The notes beneath the pieces are model-generated. The model saw only the letters and a list, made by a program, of their open reading frames with translations. It was not told where the DNA came from and did not search any database. 64,000 bases of DNA from Apoda limacodes (taxonomy: Eukaryota > Arthropoda > Insecta > Lepidoptera > Limacodidae). This document shows, in pieces, positions 45,954 to 58,500 of the stretch. Where the stretch lies: assembly GCA_946406115.1 (NCBI GenBank), contig OX291561.1, forward strand, positions 6,130,273-6,194,272. Reading direction: 5' to 3'. Position 1 is the stretch's first letter, and each line of letters opens with the position of its first letter. Both the position numbers and the translations under genes were made by a program.

Positions 45954-46318
45954 CAAGTGGACCTACAATACTTTTTAAGTCTACACTGATAAGGCATACT
46001 GTCTCGTTCTAATAATATTTAATCCACGTCTTAAACGCATGCGAGAGAAAATGATAATTGCGTCGCTGCTTTAACAACAGCCCATAGTTTTTCCCTAATC
46101 TACTTTACTATTTAAATTCAACACTTAAATCAAAGATTTGAAATTTTGATTTACATTTTTAGTTTCATTTATAAGTTTACAATTTGGCAAAAATATTGCT
46201 TCTAAATTTCAAATGGAACAAGTTTTTACGTAAACCGTATTCATGATCTATTTACTCTTTTTCGCTCGGCCGTGATCTCGCTCGATAGAAAAGAACACAA
46301 CTTTGCGGGAACGATTTG

Positions 46319-46502
46319 TCACGCGGGCGTTTTGGCCTTTTTCCCGAAAGGCAGATGTAGCCGCCTTCTTCTAGTTTTCGGGCCATCGTCCTCTACGTGG
46401 GAAGAGTCCGTGGACTCCTCTTCGGTCGGCGTGCTGTTATTGGGAATGGCTTCTTCGGATACGGTGATTTCGTTCAGGGTTCTTTGTCTTATAAATGGAT
46501 TC
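46319..46502 (-). CDS. Stim: Stim last exon, acidic stretch and polybasic tail
   Basis: Encodes NPFIRQRTLNEITVSEEAIP, then NNSTPTEEESTDSSHVEDDG, PKTRRRRLHLPFGKKAKTPA and TGA (46321-46319). The acceptor is a tandem CAGCAG, so the exon could start at 46502 or 46505 with one residue difference. The order of an acidic/Ser block then a basic end mirrors vertebrate STIM1. Confidence 0.9.
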
Positions 46503-49500
46503 CTGCTGAAGATATAGTTTTATAATTAGGTAATTACACAATGATAGAAGAGAAATCGTATCTACAAATATCTGCGAGTTAAACGGTAATATAAATAGGT
46601 AGGCAAGTATTTAACTATTCTGAAAAGTGGAATTAAATAAAATGGCGAATTTGTGTGGAATTAAATTAAACACGCTGATGTCAATTCGGTTTCAAATAAT
46701 AGAATACATGCATAATCAGCAAACATGAATGAGTAAAGTAAACATTTAAACGAGAACGAAAGATAACGAAATTTGGTAAAATCCCTAAGAACACGCAAAA
46801 TTAAACTGGGCACAATATTTCCAATTATAACGAAGCTTGGAAGTTAAAAATATTGATTTGGAACGGTCATCTTCTAGCAATTTTTCTACAGCCAAGTTGT
46901 TTTTTTTCTGCCTACTACAGTCATAGTTATGTTTAATTATTACAAGCGATTATTTTGGAAAACTTCGGAAAGTTGCTCCAAAATACAATGTCGATGCTAC
47001 ATTGCAATGAGCGACGAAATCAGAAGACATCTTTTAGGAATTTCAAGACAATGACTATTAAACAAAATACAAAAGGAGCTTAATAATTTAAGGCTTGCAA
47101 TGAACAAGTTAATGAAAAATGGGCAGCACGATCACTTCCATATTTTACTATTACACAAGTCCCTAACAGTATTTCCTTAAGTTGTTTGTTTTTTTTGTAA
47201 AAGTTTAAAAATCTTTCTTTCGTCAATTTTAGTAGAATGTAATATATAAAGTCGACATTGCGGAAATCAATAAAATCAGCTCGTTGGGTGAAAAAGTATT
47301 TTAGTGGAACATTATTACATGTGCGATACTTTTTTTATACCAGTAAGGTGTCAAAAAACTAGCTTACGGTTCACCTGATAGTAAGCGGTCACTGTAGCCT
47401 ATAGCCAATTCGATCGCGCGTTGCCAACCCTTCAAAAAACAATAACTTCTTTCTTCAAGAAACCCATACTGTAGTCCTAAGAACCTTGGCAGGGAGCTCA
47501 TTCCTCACCCCAAGAGTTCGCGGGTGGAAGTTTCTCTGAAACAGCACAATACGCGACCATTTCTCTAAAGTGTAAGGATAAATTCCCTGCCGATGGCGAA
47601 AACACACACAGGGGGGCAAAGTCTCTCCTCAGACATAAAGGCTCGATACGGCAAGTGAGTTTGGGATCAAACGAGTCAAAAAGGTCGAGCTAGTATCCGG
47701 GTGCACCCACCCAGAGATGGCAGCAATACACCATATGGGGCCGAACTTGCAACTTGTAAAGCAGCAACCTTTGCCCCGACGTGATTAGTGACGTGTTAAG
47801 TACACCAAGTATTTTGGACGCCAGCTTCACCTTGTCTTGCAAAAGATCTCGGAACTAACCATCGCTAGAGATGTCAATACCAAGTATCCCAATACTCTTG
47901 AAGATGGAGAGGGGAGTGTTCCGGAATTGTGTGACCACAGCGAATGGGGTTTTTTAGCGGTGAACGCGCAGACTCGTGTCTTTGTAGGGTTGAATCGGAC
48001 CAAGTTTTCCCGTTCCTAGTCAGAGACCTTGGACAGAGTGGTCTTGATTTGATACACAAGCTCTCTACGCTTTTCCTCCATAACGGAACGAGGGATGTAT
48101 GCACGACCCGTGTAATAAGCGTCTCCAGTACTGTCATCTTTATAGCAATATATATTGTTAATGTCCAACAGGTCATTGATATGCAGTAGAAACAGCGTAG
48201 GAGACAACACTGAGCCTTGCGGGACACCAGGATTAATGTCCACGCTATCAGTCACCGTAAAATACGGCTCGTATGCGTGTGCCGGACCAAAAGCTATCCA
48301 CCCATTTGCACAAACCCCGGGCACTCCGTAAGATGGCAACTTCGTTCGAAGACCCCGGTGCCAGACTCGATAGTACCCATCGGTGAGAGAGATACATTAG
48401 AAAGTCATCAGTCGAGCGACGTTGACGGTCGCTGACCCGGTTGTTTTTTTTGTAAGTACCTTAGAAGCTGTGTGTTGATCACACGTTCTATGAACTTGGA
48501 GAGGAGATAGGTAATAGTGAAAGGCCTATAATTCGAAGGATCTGATCGGATGCACATTAGCAGTCTTCCATGAAGACGGTAATTGCCTTGTGTGTTTGGA
48601 AAGTGATAGTAAATAAAAGATAAAAGGTTTTTGAAGGTATGACGCCGACAAAGTTACCCATATCTTTTTTTTTTAGGAAGGAAGGTACGAAGAAAAGCAA
48701 CAAGATGTATGAACTTACAAAAAAAAATTGTAGAGATGTAGTGCCATAGCCAAAATGCTCGCGTTTAAGATCTGAACAGAGGTGCAGGGTGGCCAGCACT
48801 TTAATATTTTGGCCCAATTATGTATGAAACATGAATTACATACAATTACAAAATTGAAGAAAGGTTGCACGAAGACTATAAAGACTACATATTTATTTAA
48901 ATAATTCCAAGAATTATGAGCGCGGAATATAGTACAAAGAAACGAAATGTGAGTTAGTTTAATATGAACAAAATGGACTACTAAAATTTTCAATATTAAT
49001 TTGCCAGATCAATGATTTCATGCACACTCATGTGCTGTCAAACCATTCGACTGCTGACAAGTTGCTAGGAAGCTGATGGAGCTCGGTTGCTGACGGCACC
49101 GTTTGCCGGCTGACAGAGAAATTCAGCTGATGGTACCCTTCGAATGTCTTCGGAAACAATCAGTTGTCGATGTACCCTTATGGCAACAATAAGTTTGTGG
49201 ATAAACTGTTAGATTGAACTATAACTCTACCAAATACAAATATCTGGATGGACTGAATTCTATTAGTCCTTCTTGCAGTTAATAAAGTTTTTACAGGCGC
49301 ACGGTCCGTTTTGTAGTTATTGCTGTTGATAGCGCAACGTGCTGACTTTGAAATGAAATTGTAGTGCTAATGAAAACTAAATTTCAGATGGCTTTTATCA
49401 TGGTTTTTTCCATTTTAATTCATTGTAGTAATTTTCCTTAAAATCGATATATTGATTAACATACAAATTTTACAGGAACATCGATTAAACATTGTGCAAT

Positions 49501-52500
49501 ATTTTAAAAAATAACAACAAAATTTAAAAAAAATATACTATAAATTTTATAGCTAAAAAAGCTAACTGTAAAAAGTAAGTCAAGTTTATTTAATTTAATA
49601 TTGTGCTCTAAGTACCACATTCTGTCCGTTTGTAGTAAGTAGTAAATGGCTGAATGTTAGGGTACGTTTGTATATGTTTGTGTGTGCCTATATTAGTACC
49701 TCGGCGGCGGTCTCGGCTCGTCCAGTATGACGACGTCGGTGCTCCTCGAGCGCACGATTTGCCCCGACACCGGACGGCGTGGCGGGGGCAGTGGGTTCGT
49801 CGAGCTGGCAGCCGCGCCCGCTACGCTGCGCATTGACGCACGCAGTTGTGGCTGGGACTGCGTGTGCATCGACCGGCTTAGATCCTCACCCGTCCAGTTT
49901 ACACTGCAGCAATATAAAGGCTTGTGTAACAGACGAACGCCAAATATCAACTCCTAGCTATTCAAATTGTCATTGCTATATAAATAAATTAAATTGACAC
50001 TTTTTTGCTGGTATTTTCTTTCTCTATGTCCATGTGAATTCTGTATTTTTATAGAAAGGGGAATAAAAATATAAGAAAACATGCATATTTATACGTAAAA
50101 AAGACGTATGTGAAGTTATTAAACTTCATTGGGCCTGCGTGATAGACTATGGCCCAATCATGAGGGTAGGCCGGTGTCCCAGCAGTGAGGTCGTATGAAG
50201 GCTGATAAGGAACGACAACTAACTTGTCTCCCCCGAGCACAAAGTGTACTTGGTCTCTCCGCCGCTCGTCGGGCGGACTCTTCCTGTCACTGTGACTATT
50301 TTTCATGTCAGAAGACAGTTTCTTCTCCTCAAGCCGTCGCTCGTCCATCCGCCTTTCCCGCGCCTCTTGAGCTAACCGCTCTTCTAGTTGTAATCTATTA
50401 AGAAACAATACGTAATAAGATAAGAAATAAGCAGGCAGTCCTCTTTGCAATCGCAGGCTTTGTATTAATTACCTTTATCATAATTAGTCGAATTTAAATA
50501 TTTTTAAACATTACAAACAGCGCCTCTGCTCCCAAACAAAGCAAATCTTTTGCTATTAATACCAGACAACTTTTTTTGTAAATATTTATAATATAACCTA
50601 TACACAGAAAACACCCAGTCACAAGTCAAACACAAATAATAAATGTTTGTCTTGTGCGGGAATCGCACCAACGGCCCTCGATTCAGCAGTCGGGTCATTA
50701 TCCACTAAGCCATAAAACCGAAAGAGTATTTAAAAACAATACAGCAATTGTCCTCGAAAAAACGGTGTAACACCTACAATTAATACCCTATCTGTACAAT
50801 AAACTAACTGACATCAACGCAGAACTCAGATCTAAAAACTGGAAATGAAAAAAAAAAAAATGTTGTTTTACTCCTACGTAACAGATCTCTGTATAAACAT
50901 CATTAATTTTTTAAGCTGTATGTGTGCAAATTGGTTATTATTGTATTTGGCCTTTAGGTTTTTATTTTTTCTGAGTCCAGGCGAACGAAGTCGCGGGCTG
51001 ATGCTAGTTCTAAAAAATAGCTGTTTACCCTAAAAGCACGGTTGCCCTTTTTTTAACGAACTCATTGAGTTAAAAGGATGCGCCGAGTCGGAAGAAGCCG
51101 ATTAAGTCATGAGACTGACCAAACCAGGGGCGGATCCAGCGGGGGGCGATCGGGGCGATCGCCCCCCCCCCCCCCTAAGGACGGCCGAGGAATAAATTAA
51201 TTGTAACTTTTTTTTAAATATATAACTTTCATTACATACATATTACATATAAAAAATAATTGGGGTTACTTTGGTTCGTATATTTAATTATTCAAAAACT
51301 GCACGAGCTGGGTCGATTGGGTAACTTAAGTTTGCAGATTTAAAGTTCAAAAAATACCTTCAGATCTTTAATCGCCCCCCCTAAACTCTTGTTCTGGATC
51401 CAACCTTGGACCGAACGGAGCCATTCTTGCCTCTGTATACGCATACAAGGGGTAAAAACGGTCCATACTTGAATTCAAACCCAACACTTACCTAGCTTCT
51501 GCAAGTCTTAGATCTAGGGGGTAATGGGGAGAGTCGTGTTCCTCACTGCCCGACGAGTCTTCGCGCCAATAGTTGTCACCTGCATTTATACAATTTTATT
51601 TAATACAAGAATTCCGGAAACCTCAGGTTAAAACATTCAAAAAGAGTATATAACCGAACAAACCAGCCTCTCTACCCCATCGGTTCTCAGTTCATCAAGT
51701 GACGTGCATGGCATGCCCATTGCTACCTCGGCTTGCTTACTGTTAGAGCTATGTCGCTCACTTCCGGAATAATCGCACAAAGAAACCCCAATCGTAGAAT
51801 CCTCGGTTAACCTCTTTCTCAAAGTTGGACATATCTTATTGGACTACTTGCACTAGGTAGGTATGTGTATTCGTCAACAACTTAAAGGATTATCTTTTAA
51901 ACTATAACCGATATGGGCGCGAAATAAAATTGAACATTACTTTTTTCACTACACTTCGGACCCCTTGGAGAGACTGTGACACTGCCCATACACGATAGAA
52001 TTAAAGGCTTTTTCATAGTCCACGAACGCTACGCAAAGAAGCCAATCTCTTTTGTGTAATCAGGCGCAGCGTCTGTATGTGGTCCATGGTACTCAAGTCT
52101 TTTCGGGAACCATCATGTTTGGGAGGTTGGAATTCGTTATGACCCAGGTTTTAATGTGACGTCCAGGAAATCTTCGGTCTAATATCGAGTTAATATCACA
52201 CTTGGATCTTTTGCCGTGATGTTGACAGAATTTCGGGTTGAGGTGTATAACTGTCCAAAGAAACTCCTACGTTTTCTAACGTTGTTCAATAGTCAGATTT
52301 CTGATGAAAACGTTTGAACCTCTGTTTCACTTTATAACCTCTTCAACACGTGATGGCTGTGTTAGAGTGGCGTATATCGCGTCATATTGTTTTCGAAAAT
52401 TGTCCATTGAGCCGCAGATATTCTGTATAGACAATGAAGACTGCAGTTTGATATCGTAATGCGCGCTGCGAGAGGTCAAACCAGTTTGCACTGCCAATAT

Positions 52501-55500
52501 TCTACACTATTTGAAAGCTCGTTCGATTATTTACTCTTAGACGCAAATATAATTTTGACAAACGTTTTAAATGTAAAATGTACTTCGTGATCTTTACAAT
52601 AAATAAGGAATAAACTGCTAACCGACTGGTATATATATAACATTTTTTTTTATTACATATCTAACGTCCTCTGGTGAAGTTACTTCTCAGACTTTTTTGT
52701 TTGTATTTGTACGAAAACTTTTATATGTAATACTAAAGCATGTATGAAACTATTTTATGTATTAATGAAAACCATGCAATTTATGATTGAATGAAGTACT
52801 ACAAATAATAAAAGAAATATAACTCACCTCGCTCAGCTACTAAAAAAGTAAAAGCAAGTCTTAATTTGGCAAAAAAATAGCAACATTGACGAAGCTAAAA
52901 AGGGGAGGGGGGTGTAAAATAAAACAAAAATCACAATCGTCAAAAGCTTTCAAACGTGCCAGGTTAACGTAAATATAATTTTATCAGTAGAGGTTTTATA
53001 AAATTACAAAAAGGAATTGAAGTTAATCAAAATTAATTACTATTGGTACTATTGGTAAACGTTTATCGTTACTCGGCCCCAAGCTAGGAAAATCTATAGT
53101 ATTTTAACCAAAAACAGTTACGGCACAACAACAACAAAAAACATTACATCGAGCCGGGATTTGAACCCACGACCTCCGTTGTTTTAACCACTACACCAAC
53201 AACACAAAGAAGAAAAAAAAAACAAATAAACTTGTTTAATTTTTTTTGTAAACATGCATTACTTTTATGATGATTTCAATCAAAAATTAAAACACTGACA
53301 TATAATAACTTAAGACATTTTAAATAGTAAAGGCATGCAAGGGAATCACGATTTGCGTAAGGGAAATGCGTTGCTAATTTGCATACAACTTTTTACCATC
53401 AAAAATGTATAAGCGAAAAGCCATGAATACCTACAACAGTCGCATGGACACGTAAAAAAAACATGTAAATATTTAAATTGGCTTTAAAATATTTATTTAC
53501 TACAGGTGCGTGCGAAAACACTAAGCAAATTTAAATAACATGTATGTAGGTACGCTATGTGGCAGAAAATAAATCATGCAACAAAAATATCTACAAAAAT
53601 AAATAAAAACCCACACCGACACAATTACTAAATTAGCTTATTTCATACATGCTTTTAAAATTTCAAATTTTAAAACAAAAAAGCCTGAAAGCTTCTTCTC
53701 GATTGTGATCAAAATATTTTTCGAATAATTCATTTAATGAATGTAAAAATTAAACACACAAAATATATATATAAAAAAAAAACTAAACGAAATTTTTAAA
53801 CATCAAAATAAATTAAAAAGTACATGATAAATACTATTCCTAAAGTTATACTTATTTCAACAGATCAGATAGAGGAACTCTTATAAAGTAAACAAAGAAT
53901 GTTTTATTTCACGAAGGCGGTTTTGATTTGGGGCGTTTTCAGATTTACGCGTTACGGATTTCGTCCACATGCGGCTGCTCCGTTATATAAACTTTGTGTG
54001 GCCGCACTATTAGTCCATTTCTGGATAGAGCGGGGCGTAGCCGTTGAAATATACGCCTGCGACAAAATCCGCAACCGCACCCGAAGACAAAAAGCGTCTT
54101 TACTTGCGGTTATTGCGTATAGACGCGTGAACCTATGTGCGCGCAAAACCTACGTGCAGTTACGGACACAATCGAAGCAAATCCGTTTTCGTGAGTTAAA
54201 ACATCTACATATATCATTATTATGAAATTTTCAAGATCTTATCAAGGCCAATAGTAATATATAAATTTATTATATATGTAGTAATAATACGCAACGCCGA
54301 TATATGAAATTGTTATTGATAATTACTTATTAGTCCATTGAAATGTTACAATTTAAGGACCGAATATTGCATTTGTTAGAGGACGCAATTTTATTTTTGG
54401 GCCATGTGTGGGGGGTCAATAGAAGCTTAACCTCAAGTTTGAGGGGTCGCCACCATTGTCATCTGTTCGCCATCTTGGAAAAAGGGGTGAAAACACTTTT
54501 TTCGCGATATCGGAAACTATTCGTAAGACATAATTTGTAGCAAAAGCCTACAAATATGTTTATATAACTTTTTGCCCAAAATGAAAAATTAAAGAAGTTA
54601 TAAGCAAAAAAGTGAGAAATTTTAAAAAATTATAAAAAAAATTTCTTTTTTGCTCTATAACTTTTTTTTTGTAATACATTTTACAAAGATGAGAATGGTG
54701 GCGACCCCTCAAACTTGAGGTTAAGCTTCTATTGACCCCCCACACATGTCCCAAAAATAAAATTGCGTCCTCTAACATATGCAAAGCTCATGTAACATTT
54801 CAATGGACTATATGTCCAAAGTGAGGTTATAAAACTATTGGACCCTCGCCTTAACGGCTATTGCTACACCGACAGTTTAATTGTTTTAGAACTCTGTTAA
54901 AAAGGCAAGTTTCTATCAAACTAAAAAGATTTTTTTTCACAAATTTTTGTTATTTATAGTTAAACACTATTTATTTTTTTATTTTCTGAAACGATTAAAG
55001 TTTTAACGAAGAGTCGCTTTACATTACACTTTAAATGACAACAATAACATAAAAATGAAGAATATTTTTTAAAATAACCTTTTGCAATATTTTTTTTATC
55101 ATAAATTTTATTATGAAATAAAGTTTTTCATGAAATGACATTGTGAAATTTTTAAATTATATATTGCCCTAAAATAGTTTATTCTAGAGACTACGTTTAT
55201 CAATAAATGACTAAAGAAATAAAAAGCTAAAGCTAATTTTTGCACGCGACATAAATTTTTTTGTATTTAATTTTTACGAAATATATTTAATGCAATTTAG
55301 TTATATTTGGTTAATAATACTTTAAATTATAATTGCTATCACCATTTATCCCAATTATGTAATTTTAATAATAAAAATAAATAAGCCAATACCGTTATAT
55401 AAATTTAAGTACAGAGTAAAGATTCTTAACTTAATATAGATAAGGAAGCTTTGAGCAATATAGCACATCAAGTTATTAAATAACCTTTTTTTTCTAATTC

Positions 55501-58500
55501 TACTGTAACTTAGCCATTAAAATGTAAAAATTACATTGTTAAGACAAAAATGGTCCCTTATGTTATGGCATTAACCAACATCTCATCTTCACTTCGTTAT
55601 TATTCTAGGCTTTTAAATATATACTGTACTCAAAATGTATGGCAATAGTACAGTCGAGGAAAAAACATCATGCAATAAAGTACCAAACCGTGAATACAGC
55701 GATTAAGTAAGTTACATTGAAATATATAAAATAAGTAAAGGCACGCAATAAGGTTAAATTGGTTTTAATTTTTTTATTTTAAGGTTATAAAGAAAACCTT
55801 ATGGATAATTTAATTTCCTTCGTACATTTTTAATGACCAAACACAAGTCACAGTTATTAAGAGCCATGTTTACCTCCTATTCAACTTCTCGATATTTAGG
55901 GGAGGAGAGTTGGCGTCCAGCGTAACGTGACAATTGCTACGCAGTGTACTGTCACCTCTTATTTCTGAGAGTAAGCTGTCCCAATTGCGTGTATGCTCGG
56001 GAATTAATTTCTAATCTAATCTAGTTAATTTATTAATTTGCCTTTTGAATTTCTTGATAAAAGTCACGTGACATAAGGGGAGATTTTCAAAATTTAGCTA
56101 AATATGCATCAAGTGATTTATGGATGCCTCCTCAATAGGTATAAAATTTAATTGAACTAGAAAATAAGCCATATTTGTAAAGTTAAACATATTTAAAAAA
56201 TGATTTCGAGAAAGTCAAAAAATGTAGCGGTACCTTTATTAAACAAGGGACATTCATAGGGATTTTTTCTTCGACTGTACCTACCTAGTAATAAGTTGGT
56301 TATATACACAAATAGCTACATAGTTCGCTGCGTCAAACTATTTTTTTTATAACTACAAAGTATAATGTTTAAATTGATTTTGGCCTGGCGAATGACGTGG
56401 CCTTTCGACAAATAGTATAAATATGCTGCCAAATATAGTTATTAGGGATGCAGTTCACATGTTTAACGACTTTCGGAAGTAAAATTCAACATTTGGGCTT
56501 TCTCACGTTAATTTTAGGAGGCTTACGCAACATAATTTTTTAAGCGACTTCAAAAGGAGTTCTTTGTTATAAATTCAATAATGCATTGAAATTGCTGATT
56601 CTAGTGAAATCTACTTAGGATTTTCAAATCTACATTTACTTTTCATAATGAGCAGCAGGTCCAAATTGGCACAGGACAACAGGCACACCAGCGACACCGG
56701 ATTTATAAGGGCAATCGCGCACTTATCCGCGGCTACCGCATTGCAGGTAAGTGGCTTTCCAAAGTGCCGAAAAGTGCACGATGACCATCAGTGGGAGTCT
56801 GATAGCAGGTAATATTTGCAATTTTATGCGCCTGTAAGCGACAGGTATGGGAGATCCTTAAAATTTTTAAAGTGAGAACTTTATTGCGCGCGCTTGGTTG
56901 GGGACCTATTTCGTTGAACGTACATCTGTACGTCAGAACAGCGCTCTAGGGGAAACAGCGCGGCGGGGAAGGGGAAGAGGGGCGGATAGGCGCGCGCATA
57001 TAGCCTCATTCCAAAATATTAGCGTTCGCGGGAAGAAGTTTTTCTGAAACCGCACTGTGACCATTTAAGTTCTAAGGTGTGAGGATGAATTCCCTACCAA
57101 TGGCGAGCGGTGCGATGGTAAAAAGTAGCCATGGGCATCATTTCGAACAATTATTCAGAATACATCCCATTACACAAGCAGTAGAACACAACAGGGAGGC
57201 AAAGTCTCTCCTCCGACTTAAGGGCTTGATGATTAATTGGCTTTGGGATCGTCGACGATTGTTACAGCCCGTCGTTGAACCTAGTCAAAGGGGCCAAGCT
57301 GGTATTCGGCTTGGTATAGTTTGGCATGAAGATAGCTTATACCCTAAATTAACATACGTTTCGAAATAATTAAAATGAGATATTCAGAATCCAGGCTCAA
57401 AGTTTATATATTGAAAAAGGCAATTTACGTTATAGATTAGCTGCGTCTAAACATTTGACTTAAGTCAAAAAAAGTCTTTGATTTGATTTGAGCTTACAAT
57501 CGGGAGTGTAAACACAATTGTAAAAAATTGTATGGCACTGAAGTAAAATAGTACAGGTTATTTATGAAATTGTAGTTTATTAGGGTCCCGTATAGAAAAA
57601 AATATATATATAAAAATAATAAATAAACTAAATATTACTGTCTTTCTATCCCCGATCTTATTTAAAGATAGCATTAAGGCTATGTTGAAATGCGACGGTT
57701 ATCACAGCCCAACATTTTAATGAACATTTTTTTTAAGTTACCAAATTTCATAATAGTTATCTTATAATACCCGTAACCTCAAGTTAGATATTTTAAAAGC
57801 ATATATAGTATAACAATCGTCTTCAGAACTCAAAACAAGAGGGAGAAGATTAGATGCAGTGCAGAAAGTTCGGGTGATTTTGTTTTTATATAGACCAATA
57901 AAACGTAATATAAATTTGATAGTTGAAGAATGAAAGTTTTCTGAGATAGTACTTAAAAAAAGGCTACTAGATAAGATCGTTAGGAAAAGAAAATTGATGC
58001 CAGATGATAAGTTGTCCCTGATGCACGTACAGAGGTATGTTCAAAATCTACAACCGGGTTATAATAAAGCCAACTAGTCACAAATAATTATATTGAGCTT
58101 TCAAATTCATTATCAAGTATCCGACTATTTTTCCAAGAATACCCTACACTATAGCTCATAAATAATTATTTTTAAAAAAATTCACTACAATTTTCTTCAA
58201 AATTTAATATGTATAAAAAACTTCTACATGTGTAAATTCGGACCCAATTATGTTTTAAAAAAACTGCTACATGTGTATATTTGGGACGAAATTTGTATAA
58301 AAAAACTTTTACATGAGTACAGTCGGGACAAAAATGTATTTAAAAATAATACAGCTTGGGACTAAATATGTAAAAAAAGAACTGCTACATGTGTAAATTT
58401 TGGACCAAATATGTATAAGAAAAAATCATCATGGCATACTTTAGACTTTTGAATTTGAAAATTAGGTACAAAATAATAATAGAAAATAATATCGGTGAAG

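Larger units (their letters stand above)
43304..46318. other. Intergenic region downstream of Stim (3' UTR side)
   Basis: AT-rich. Contains a GT/GA microsatellite near 43521-43543, a 23-bp direct repeat at 44291-44347 and part of the Stim 3' UTR next to 46318. The GC-richer 43930-44050 stretch has open frames on both strands but no recognised protein. Confidence 0.5.

Noticed and set aside
49727..49957. Open frames on the + strand over 49654-49997
   Set aside because: They are shadows of the GC-rich Stim exon 49700-49903 on the - strand.
53150..53206. Functional tRNA genes at this and similar sites (9389, 13634, 14903, 30121, 34455, 50652)
   Set aside because: Box A and B are present, but acceptor stems do not pair and spacing or length is wrong; several are copies of one SINE family.
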